Notes under the pieces: model-generated
Told to the model about the DNA's origin: nothing
The model's database searches: none
Seen by the model: the letters and a program-made list of their open reading frames with translations, nothing else
Assembly: GCA_002685435.1 (NCBI GenBank)
Contig: NYXD01000079.1
Span: 1-5,359 of the forward strand
Length of the DNA stretch: 5,359 nt
Reading direction: 5' to 3'
DNA from: Cryomorphaceae bacterium
GTDB lineage: Bacteria > Bacteroidota > Bacteroidia > Flavobacteriales > Schleiferiaceae
Made by a program: the position numbers and the translations under genes
Shown here: positions 1 to 5,359 of the stretch, piece by piece
Position numbering within the stretch: the stretch's first letter is position 1
How the letters are laid out: the number at the start of each line of letters is the position of its first letter

Positions 1-715
1 GTGTGGTGGTCCAGGCGAGGAAGTGTACGGTCGCGGCGCCGAAGAGCGCTTCACTTTGCCCGTTATTTATCATTTTGAATTGGGCCACGACGGTGTTGTC
101 TTTGACATCCTGATAGCAGCCTGGCTGATTTAGTTCATGCGAGCTCAATCCCGTACCCGCCTTTGGTGAGTAAGGTTGAATGGTATAGCCCTTGTAAATC
201 AAACCCTTTTTATAGAGTTGCGAGAGCAGCCACCACACACTTTCCATGTACTTTGGCTCATAGGTAACATAGGGTTTGTCCATATCTACCCAATAGCCCA
301 TTTGGTCAGTCAAGTCTTTCCAAATACCGGTATAACGCATGACTGCGGTGCGGCACGCATCGTTGTATTCTTCTACAGTGATGGACTTGCCTATATCTTC
401 TTTGGTAATGCCCAATTCTTTCTCAACACCTAATTCTACTGGTAAACCGTGAGTATCCCATCCCGCTTTACGGTCAACGAGGTAGCCTTTTTGTGTTTTG
501 TAGCGACAAAACACATCTTTTAATGAGCGTCCCATAACGTGATGAATACCTGGAAGTCCATTCGCGCTTGGAGGACCTTCAAAGAAAATCCAAGGCTCGG
601 CATCCTTGCGTGCAGCGAGCGTTTGTTCAAATAAATGCGATTGCTTCCATTTGGCTAAAACAGCTTTGTGGATGCCCGCGAGGTCGAGATTGGCGTATTC
701 TGGAAATGTGCTCAT
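1..715 (-). CDS. ileS: Isoleucyl-tRNA synthetase, N-terminal 238 residues (runs off left edge)
   Basis: Cytoplasmic class I aminoacyl-tRNA synthetase that charges tRNA-Ile with isoleucine using ATP. My translation of the reverse strand from the ATG at 715-713 is open to the window edge. It shows the IleRS N-terminal Rossmann start: EGPPSANGLPGIHHVMGR at about residues 46-63, then KTQKGYLVDRKAGWDTHGLP with the typical class Ia WDTHGLP block, and FLAWTTT at about 232-238, which opens the CP1 editing domain. The KMSKS loop and anticodon-binding domain lie outside the window. The signature motif is GIHH (residues 56-59, bases 539-550) instead of HIGH, as in some type 2, eukaryote-like IleRS enzymes. 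The start lies 4 nt after the ridA-like stop, so the two are probably co-transcribed. There is no Shine-Dalgarno sequence; AACCTC precedes the ATG. Identity is near certain; the type 2 assignment is inferred from the motif and sequence style. Confidence 0.96.
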   Translation of the reverse strand, partial: MSTFPEYANLDLAGIHKAVLAKWKQSHLFEQTLAARKDAEPWIFFEGPPSANGLPGIHHVMGRSLKDVFCRYKTQKGYLVDRKAGWDTHGLPVELGVEKELGITKEDIGKSITVEEYNDACRTAVMRYTGIWKDLTDQMGYWVDMDKPYVTYEPKYMESVWWLLSQLYKKGLIYKGYTIQPYSPKAGTGLSSHELNQPGCYQDVKDNTVVAQFKMINNGQSEALFGAATVHFLAWTTT

Positions 716-719
716 GAGG

Positions 720-1154
720 TTATTCTACAGTAGCGATACACTTAAGTTCTATGGCAATGGGCGTAGGTAGGCTGTTTATTTCTACGGTAGTTCGGCACGG
801 TTGGTTATCTTGGAAGTATTCTGCATAGATGCGATTGAACGTATGAAAATCGCGTTTCATATGAACAAGAAAGACCTGTACGTCGACCAATTCTTCCCAA
901 GAAGAACCGCTCGCCTCCAAAATGGCCTTCACGTTTGCAAAAACACTGTGGACCTGTGCTTCAAAATCAAAAGCTTTAAAATTGCCATTGTGATCCAATT
1001 CCAATCCTGGAACCCCGCTATCATTCGCATCGCTTCCCGCCGTTCTAGGACCTACTCCTGAGAGGAACAACAGGTTGCCTACTTTTCTGGCGTGCGGGTA
1101 CAAACCCACTGGTTTTGGGGCGGTTGAGGTTGAAATCTTGCTTGAATCGGCCAT
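720..1154 (-). CDS. RidA/YjgF/UK114-family protein, 2-aminomuconate deaminase-like
   Basis: Complete 144-residue single-domain protein of the RidA family. Family members are trimeric and either hydrolyse reactive enamine/imine intermediates or, in the AmnD-like branch, deaminate 2-aminomuconate in the 3-hydroxyanthranilate/kynurenine catabolic route. Visible signatures are YPHARKVGNLLFLSGVGPR at about 19-37, a helix with VFANVKAILEASG at about 71-83, and PCRTTVEINSLP at about 119-130. R121 and E136 match the substrate-carboxylate Arg (R105) and the Glu (E120) of E. coli RidA; the Cys107 position is Thr, so it is not a classic RidA. The YPH...LFLSG opening and the 144-residue length (RidA is about 128) fit 2-aminomuconate deaminases better. 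The neighbour is ileS, which recalls the physiological link of RidA to isoleucine metabolism, but no kynurenine gene is visible. The family is secure; the substrate is uncertain. The ATG at 1154 is the natural start, preceded by a weak GAAG. Confidence 0.9.
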   Translation of the reverse strand: MADSSKISTSTAPKPVGLYPHARKVGNLLFLSGVGPRTAGSDANDSGVPGLELDHNGNFKAFDFEAQVHSVFANVKAILEASGSSWEELVDVQVFLVHMKRDFHTFNRIYAEYFQDNQPCRTTVEINSLPTPIAIELKCIATVE

Positions 1155-1175
1155 ATCACTTCTTTATTGAGTCTG

Positions 1176-1183
1176 CAAAAATA
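1176..1183 (-). promoter_or_regulatory. Candidate -7 element (TATTTTTG) for the ridA-like/ileS pair
   Basis: Read leftward this is TATTTTTG, an exact fit to the Bacteroidota -7 consensus TAnnTTTG. It would place the transcription start near 1169-1171 and give a leader of about 16 nt before the ridA-like ATG. No TTG is present at the expected -33 position; that place is instead occupied by the palindrome TTCATGAA (1205-1212). The match is short and could arise by chance in AT-rich DNA, but its position just upstream of the gene is right. Confidence 0.4.
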
Positions 1184-1233
1184 GGGAATGCACATGGGAA
1201 GCCCTTCATGAAATGGCAACAGCTTCAAAGAAA

Positions 1234-1267
1234 ACTTAGTGTTATTTGTACACTTAGTTCAATTTGT
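1234..1267 (+). repeat. Imperfect direct repeat, 18-nt period
   Basis: The two units are ACTTAGTGTTATTTGT (1234-1249) and ACTTAGTTCAATTTGT (1252-1267). They agree at 13 of 16 positions, with the three differences together in the middle (ACTTAGT-n3-ATTTGT). A third ATTTGT occurs at 1273-1278 inside the -7 element. The repeat overlaps the -33 element of the rightward promoter and lies upstream of the leftward one, a suitable place for a regulator that binds tandem half-sites. The function is inferred from position only. Confidence 0.6.
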
Positions 1268-1277
1268 TATATATTTG
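1245..1277 (+). promoter_or_regulatory. Candidate distal secA promoter, Bacteroidota type (TTTG-N21-TATATTTG)
   Basis: TTTG at 1245-1248 and TATATTTG at 1270-1277 match the Bacteroidota primary sigma factor consensus (TTTG or TTG near -33, TAnnTTTG near -7), with a 21-nt spacer inside the usual range. The predicted start is near 1283, which would give secA a leader of about 285-290 nt containing the hairpin at 1350-1391. It is the only site in the region with both elements, so it is the best candidate for the main secA promoter. Confidence 0.6.
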
Positions 1278-1349
1278 TCCCTGTATGTGAAGATTGGTGG
1301 TTCTTTCTTTTCATGCTTCTGTGATAGGTTCTAGGGGCTATTTGGCAGA

Positions 1350-1391
1350 GTTTTCAAGGTGTTACTGAGCCGATTTTTAACACCTGAGAAT
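1350..1391 (+). promoter_or_regulatory. Strong hairpin / inverted repeat in the secA leader
   Basis: AGGTGTTA (1357-1364) and TAACACCT (1378-1385) are perfect 8-base complements around a 13-nt loop. Skipping one bulged A at 1356, the stem continues with TTTTC (1351-1355) against GAGAA (1386-1390), including one G-U pair, and a closing G1350-U1391 pair: 14 pairs in all. A pyrimidine stretch with seven T follows at 1407-1413, but 16 nt after the stem, too far for a normal intrinsic terminator. It could be a leader RNA structure, an attenuator-like element, or a DNA operator. The pairing is seen directly; the role is not known. Confidence 0.6.
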
Positions 1392-1505
1392 CCTTCCAAA
1401 TTCCCCTTTTTTTGTGCCCAAAATGTTCGTTTTACGCGATTTTCACCCTGCCAATGTGTCTATTTTCAGAGGAAAGTTTCGAATTGGCCCTTTTTTAGCA
1501 GTCAT

Positions 1506-1550
1506 AAAAGTCTACCCTTCGGGTACAACCTATTATTTTTGTAGACTATT
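1506..1550 (+). promoter_or_regulatory. Dyad bracketing a proximal secA -7 candidate (TATTTTTG at 1534-1541)
   Basis: The arms AAAAGTCTAC (1506-1515) and GTAGACTATT (1541-1550) are complementary at 9 of 10 positions. A smaller hairpin, TACCC-TTC-GGGTA (1513-1525), uses part of the left arm and would compete with it in RNA. TATTTTTG at 1534-1541 fits TAnnTTTG and would start transcription near 1548, about 22 nt before the secA ATG, but no TTG lies at -33. The left arm occupies that -33 place and the right arm covers the -7/+1 edge, as expected for an operator. It may equally be a leader RNA fold on transcripts from the distal promoter. Confidence 0.42.
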
Positions 1551-1570
1551 TATAAGAATCTGACAGCCTC

Positions 1571-4500
1571 ATGCTGAAACTCATATCCAAACTCGTGGGA
1601 TCGAAAAGTGACCGCGATCTGAAAAAATTACAGCCTTACGTAGAATCTGTAAATGCATTTGATGCGGCGCTCATAACCATGAGCAATGATCAATTGCGTG
1701 AGCGTACGGTTGCGTTCAAAGCGAGTATCGCGGAAGCGACGGCTGAAACAAAAGCATCTAAGGATGCACTTTATGCGCAGATTGATGCTACGCAGGATTA
1801 CGATGCTCGTGAGCCGTTGTACGAAGAAATAGAAGCTTTAGACGCTCAAGAACTTGAACTGATTGAAGGTGTATTGAGCGCCATACATCCGGAAGCCTTT
1901 GGTGTAATGCGTGAGACCGCCAGACGTTTTAATGCGGGTGATGTTCGTGCCACTGCGACAGCATTGGACAGAGAATTGGCAAAAAGTCACGCTCATATTA
2001 CCCTAGACGGAGATGAAGTGATCTATTCAAATTCTTGGAAGGCTGCAGGTGGAGACATTACCTGGAACATGGTGCATTATGACGTCCAGTTGATCGGTGG
2101 AACGGTCTTGCATCAAGGAAAGATTGCGGAGATGGCTACGGGTGAAGGAAAAACACTCGTTGCGACCTTACCCGTCTATTTGAACGCACTTCCGCAGCGC
2201 GGGGTGCACGTGGTTACGGTAAACGACTACCTCGCGAAACGGGATAGTGAATGGATGGCTCCAGTATTTAATTTTCATGGGTTAACGATCGATTGTATCG
2301 ATAAACACCCTTCGAATTCTGAAGAGCGTCGTGCCGCTTATTACAGCGATATCACTTACGGTACAAACAATGAATTTGGTTTCGATTATTTGCGCGACAA
2401 TATGGCGCGCCGTCAAGAAGATCGCGTTCAGACGCGCGGACATCACTTCGCTATTGTGGATGAGGTGGACAGCGTCTTGATTGACGATGCACGAACGCCG
2501 CTTATCATTTCTGGCCCTACACCAAAGGGCGATCAGCATCAGTTCAATGAGTTGAAATCGTATGTAGAAGCATTGATGACGGCACAAAAGGCATTGGTTC
2601 AGAAAGAATTGGCTGAAGCAAAGAAATTGATCAGTGAAGGCGATACCGAAGAGGGTGGTGTGAAATTATTACGCGCCTACCGCGGACTCCCTAAGTCGAA
2701 GCCGTTGATTAAATTCTTGTCGCAAGACGGTATGAAGTCACTGCTCCAGAAGACGGAGGCGAATTACATGCAAGAGCAAGGCAAGAAAATGAAACTCATC
2801 GATGAGGAAATGTATTTCATTATTGAGGAGAAAAACAATCAAATTGATTTGAGTGGTAAAGGGGTCGATCTGATCTCTAAGAATACCGCAAAAGACTTTT
2901 TCGTCATGCCCGATATTACGTCTGAACTTAGTGCGCTGGAAGATGCTGGACTGAGTGCGGAGGAAAAGGCGGCGAAGAAGGATGTCATCATGCGCGATTA
3001 CGGAGTTAAATCCGAGCGCATTCATACCGTCAACCAGTTGCTCAAAGCGTACGCCTTGTTCGAAAAAGATACGGAGTACGTCATCATGGACAACAAAGTG
3101 AAAATTGTCGATGAACAAACCGGCCGTATCATGGAAGGACGCCGTTATTCTGACGGTCTTCACCAGGCTATTGAAGCGAAGGAAAATGTGAAAATTGAGG
3201 CTGCGACGCAGACCTATGCGACCATCACACTTCAGAACTATTTCCGCATGTACCATAAGCTTGCGGGGATGACAGGTACTGCAGAAACGGAAGCAGGTGA
3301 GTTTTGGGAAATCTATGAATTAGAAGTAGTGGTGATCCCAACCAACCGTCCGATCGCACGTGATGATCGCGATGATATGGTGTTTAAAACCAACCGCGAG
3401 AAATACAATGCAGTCATTGAAGAGATTGCAACACTGCGCGATGCGGGACGCCCTATTTTGGTAGGTACTACGTCTGTGGAAATTTCCGAACTCTTGAGCC
3501 GTGCGCTGAAGATTCGTAAAGTACCGCATCAAGTATTAAACGCAAAAATGCACCAAAAAGAAGCGGAGGTTGTCGCAGAGGCAGGTAAGCCTGGCATGGT
3601 GACCATTGCAACGAACATGGCAGGTCGTGGTACGGATATTAAACTCAGCGATGAAGCAAAAGCAGCAGGCGGTTTAGCGATTATTGGTACCGAACGCCAC
3701 GACAGCCGTCGTGTGGATCGCCAGTTGCGCGGACGCGCCGGACGTCAAGGTGATGTGGGTTCTTCTCAATTCTTCGTATCTCTTGAAGATAAACTCATGC
3801 GTTTGTTTAATTCTGAGCGTATTGCCGGTCTAATGGATCGTTTAGGCCTTGAGGAAGGAGAAGTGATCCAGCACAGTATGGTCAGTAAATCCATAGAACG
3901 TGCACAGAAGAAAGTCGAAGAGAACAACTTTGGAACACGTAAACGCTTACTAGAGTATGATGATGTAATGAATAGCCAGCGTACGGTGATTTACAAACGT
4001 CGTGCAAATGCCTTGAGCGGTCAGCGCATCAAAGTGGACATCGCTAATATGATGTATGATACTTTGGCTGATTTAGTAGAAGGTTACCAGCCAGCAAAAG
4101 ATTTTGAAGGGTTTAAATTGGACTTCTTCAGAACCTTTGCTTTCGATCCTAATCTTGACGCTGAGACGTTCACTACAGGTGCCATTGATGATTTAGCAAA
4201 TGACCTATTCAGTCAAGCCAGTACTTTCTATCGCGAGAAGGGAAATCGAATAGCTACGGCTGCATTACCAGTTTTTAAACAGGTTGTAGAGGACCCCAAG
4301 AATAATTTTGACAAGATCCTTGTGCCTATTACGGACGGGAACAAAGCTTTACAGGTAACCTCGGTACTTGAGGAGGTGATTAATTCTACAGGTCAATCGC
4401 TCATATCGGACATTGAGAAAGGCATTTCTATTGCCATTATTGATGACCAATGGAAAGAGCATTTACGTGCCATGGATGATTTACGTCAAAGTGTACAAGG

Positions 4501-4900
4501 CGCTGTCTACGAGCAGAAAGATCCGTTATTGATCTATAAGTTTGAATCTTTCGAATTGTTTAAATCGCTCGTTTCTAGTGTGAATCAGGAAATCGTGAGC
4601 TTCTTGTTCCGAGGTGATCTGCCAGCTAATGATCCCAGCAGTGTGCGTCGAGCCCCGGCTTCACAACCCAAACAACCGAAACTCCAAGAGAGTCACCCTG
4701 GAGCCGATGGATCTTCAACGCCGTCCGCTAGAACTCCGCAACAGCCGCGACCAAAGCCAACGCCGGTCGTGAATACGGGTAAAACCTACGGACGAAACGA
4801 CGCAGTGACCATTGTGAACATGCAATCCGGTGAAGAGCGCAATGTGAAATACAAAAAGGCCGAACCGCTGCTACAACAGGGCTGGGTTATAAAAGAATAA
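1571..4900 (+). CDS. secA: Preprotein translocase ATPase SecA, Bacteroidota type (1109 aa)
   Basis: SecA is the cytoplasmic and membrane-peripheral motor that drives preproteins through SecYEG by ATP hydrolysis. The protein is complete. Motifs in order: N-terminal MLKLISKLVGSKSDRDLKKL; Walker A MATGEGKT at 188-195; Walker B DEVD at 297-300 followed by ARTPLIISGP, where the preprotein cross-linking domain (about 317-510) begins; VDEQTGRIMEGRR from 513; MTGTAETEA at 567; NBD2 MAGRGTDI at 683-690 and LRGRAGRQGD at 719-728; helical scaffold DDQWKEHL at 958-965 with QKDPLLIYKFESFELF after it. It is about 200 residues longer than E. coli SecA (901), owing to extra blocks before Walker A (about 86 residues) and in the cross-linking domain (about 90). 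A Pro/Gln/Ser-rich linker (about 1026-1070) leads to GRNDAVTIVNMQSGE at 1074-1088 instead of the cysteine metal-binding tail. No Shine-Dalgarno sequence precedes the start, which is fixed by the typical SecA N-terminus. The next gene begins 4 nt after the stop. Confidence 0.99.
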   Translation: MLKLISKLVGSKSDRDLKKLQPYVESVNAFDAALITMSNDQLRERTVAFKASIAEATAETKASKDALYAQIDATQDYDAREPLYEEIEALDAQELELIEGVLSAIHPEAFGVMRETARRFNAGDVRATATALDRELAKSHAHITLDGDEVIYSNSWKAAGGDITWNMVHYDVQLIGGTVLHQGKIAEMATGEGKTLVATLPVYLNALPQRGVHVVTVNDYLAKRDSEWMAPVFNFHGLTIDCIDKHPSNSEERRAAYYSDITYGTNNEFGFDYLRDNMARRQEDRVQTRGHHFAIVDEVDSVLIDDARTPLIISGPTPKGDQHQFNELKSYVEALMTAQKALVQKELAEAKKLISEGDTEEGGVKLLRAYRGLPKSKPLIKFLSQDGMKSLLQKTEANYMQEQGKKMKLIDEEMYFIIEEKNNQIDLSGKGVDLISKNTAKDFFVMPDITSELSALEDAGLSAEEKAAKKDVIMRDYGVKSERIHTVNQLLKAYALFEKDTEYVIMDNKVKIVDEQTGRIMEGRRYSDGLHQAIEAKENVKIEAATQTYATITLQNYFRMYHKLAGMTGTAETEAGEFWEIYELEVVVIPTNRPIARDDRDDMVFKTNREKYNAVIEEIATLRDAGRPILVGTTSVEISELLSRALKIRKVPHQVLNAKMHQKEAEVVAEAGKPGMVTIATNMAGRGTDIKLSDEAKAAGGLAIIGTERHDSRRVDRQLRGRAGRQGDVGSSQFFVSLEDKLMRLFNSERIAGLMDRLGLEEGEVIQHSMVSKSIERAQKKVEENNFGTRKRLLEYDDVMNSQRTVIYKRRANALSGQRIKVDIANMMYDTLADLVEGYQPAKDFEGFKLDFFRTFAFDPNLDAETFTTGAIDDLANDLFSQASTFYREKGNRIATAALPVFKQVVEDPKNNFDKILVPITDGNKALQVTSVLEEVINSTGQSLISDIEKGISIAIIDDQWKEHLRAMDDLRQSVQGAVYEQKDPLLIYKFESFELFKSLVSSVNQEIVSFLFRGDLPANDPSSVRRAPASQPKQPKLQESHPGADGSSTPSARTPQQPRPKPTPVVNTGKTYGRNDAVTIVNMQSGEERNVKYKKAEPLLQQGWVIKE

Positions 4901-4904
4901 TTTG

Positions 4905-5359
4905 ATGTTCTGGACGGCACTAACGCGTGTTTTATTACGCAACAGGTTGGCATGGTTAGTTACCGTGGCCTTGGCGACTGCTTTTATGGCATACCAAGGG
5001 ACTTCTGTCGCGATGACCTATGAATTCGCGAAATTGATGCCGGAATCGGATTCAGTTTCTATAGAATACGACCAACTGGTAGAGGAATTCGGACAAGTGT
5101 CGAATACCGTTGTGATTGCCATGGAAGACGCTGATTTCTTTCAGCGCGAGCATCTCGAGCAATGGCTCGAATTGATGTCAGATTTAAAGGCAGTAGATGG
5201 TGTAGAGCATGTACAAAGCTTGACTGAAGCGTATGGATTATACGTAGACAGCGTCACTGAAAAATTGGCTCCAGATACGCTGTTTCAATTTTTACCTGAA
5301 AACGGTGAAGAAGAAATTGCGCTAGAAGCCCGAGTGAAAAGCTGGCCATTCTACAAGGG
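4905..5359 (+). CDS. RND/MMPL-superfamily exporter, N-terminal 151 residues (runs off right edge)
   Basis: An inner-membrane protein of the predicted-exporter (RND superfamily, MMPL/patched-like) group. The frame starts at ATG 4905 and is open to the edge. The N-terminus MFWTALTRVLLRNRLAWLV is short and basic, then one hydrophobic segment (about 15-32, LAWLVTVALATAFMAYQG) forms the first membrane helix. Next comes the start of a large periplasmic domain: YEFAKLMPESDSVSIEYDQL at about 39-58, an EEFGQVSNTVVIAM strand at about 60-73, and DGVEHVQSLTEAYGL at about 98-112. This order of LP/MPxxDS, FG..xNxxVI and DGVExVxS is typical of Bacteroidota RND-family transporters that work without an obvious adaptor. 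The cargo (lipid, hopanoid-like or other) cannot be told from this part. The 4-nt gap after secA with no promoter in it suggests co-transcription. There is no Shine-Dalgarno sequence; the ATG is the first start after the secA stop, and the TTG at 4902 is out of frame. Confidence 0.85.
   Translation, partial: MFWTALTRVLLRNRLAWLVTVALATAFMAYQGTSVAMTYEFAKLMPESDSVSIEYDQLVEEFGQVSNTVVIAMEDADFFQREHLEQWLELMSDLKAVDGVEHVQSLTEAYGLYVDSVTEKLAPDTLFQFLPENGEEEIALEARVKSWPFYK

Larger units (their letters stand above)
1155..1570. other. 416-bp divergent intergenic region (ridA-like / secA)
   Basis: The region lies between the start codons of two divergent genes, so it should hold promoters for both directions and no terminator is required. 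It is AT-rich, with long pyrimidine tracts (seven T at 1407-1413, six T at 1491-1496). It contains a direct repeat (1234-1267), a good rightward promoter (1245-1277), a leftward -7 candidate (1176-1183), a hairpin (1350-1391) and a second dyad with a -7 candidate (1506-1550). Two similar pyrimidine blocks, AATTCCCCTTTTTTTG (1399-1414) and AATTGGCCCTTTTTTAG (1482-1498), lie 83 nt apart. A 61-codon open frame from GTG 1359 to TAG 1544 exists but has no coding character that I can support. Confidence 0.85.

Noticed and set aside
176..433. An 85-codon rightward open frame over ileS
   Set aside because: The opposite strand gives a clear IleRS sequence across this whole stretch, so this is an antisense shadow.
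1115..1324. A 69-codon rightward open frame with a hydrophobic C-terminus
   Set aside because: It starts at TTG inside the ridA-like gene on the opposite strand and runs across the predicted promoters. It looks like a chance frame.
1407..1413. The T run after the hairpin at 1350-1391, considered as an intrinsic terminator
   Set aside because: The T tract begins 16 nt after the stem, the stem is not GC-rich, and the site is between divergent genes where a terminator is not expected.
1359..1544. A 61-codon open frame (GTG start) ending 26 nt before secA, considered as a SecM-like arrest peptide
   Set aside because: It has no signal sequence, no recognisable arrest motif and a composition (Phe/Ser/Pro-rich) that follows the T-rich DNA. 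The AAGG lies directly against the GTG, and the frame overlaps both inverted repeats.
1564..1573. CCTCATG at the secA start and again at the ileS start, considered as a shared translation signal
   Set aside because: Two occurrences of a 7-base string are too few, and CCTC resembles the anti-Shine-Dalgarno rather than a ribosome-binding sequence. Probably coincidence.
2282..3532. Several reverse-strand open frames of 70-172 codons inside secA
   Set aside because: They are antisense shadows of a gene with intact motifs throughout, and none resembles a known family.

Overview
This window reads as a core chromosomal segment of a Bacteroidota bacterium, probably of the Flavobacteriales (order-level placement is a guess). 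Four things support this. SecA is about 1,109 residues and has the extra blocks and the C-terminal tail I associate with this phylum. The IleRS carries the sequence style PSANGLPGIHHVM. None of the four genes has a clear Shine-Dalgarno sequence. The shared upstream region contains Bacteroidota-type promoter elements (TAnnTTTG, once with an upstream TTTG). I see no mobile element, CRISPR array, tRNA or rRNA.

Layout: positions 1-1154 hold a leftward pair, ridA-like then ileS, separated by only 4 nt. ileS (isoleucyl-tRNA synthetase) runs off the left edge after 238 codons. The RidA/YjgF-family protein most resembles 2-aminomuconate deaminases. Positions 1155-1570 are a 416-bp divergent intergenic region with an 18-nt-period direct repeat, one candidate leftward and two candidate rightward promoters, and two inverted repeats that would lie in or near the secA leader. 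Positions 1571-4900 encode SecA, the ATPase motor of the Sec translocon. Four nt later a gene for an RND/MMPL-type membrane exporter begins (4905 to the right edge), apparently co-transcribed with secA.

The most notable points are as follows. The class I signature of IleRS is GIHH rather than HIGH; this swapped form is known from type 2 IleRS and is linked to mupirocin hyper-resistance. SecA lacks the cysteine metal-binding tail and has a different conserved-looking module after GRND. The secA upstream region is unusually structured, with a 14-pair hairpin at 1350-1391 and a dyad bracketing the proximal -7 element. No completely new system is evident: the genes are housekeeping, and the unexplained signal is mostly in the 416-bp regulatory region.
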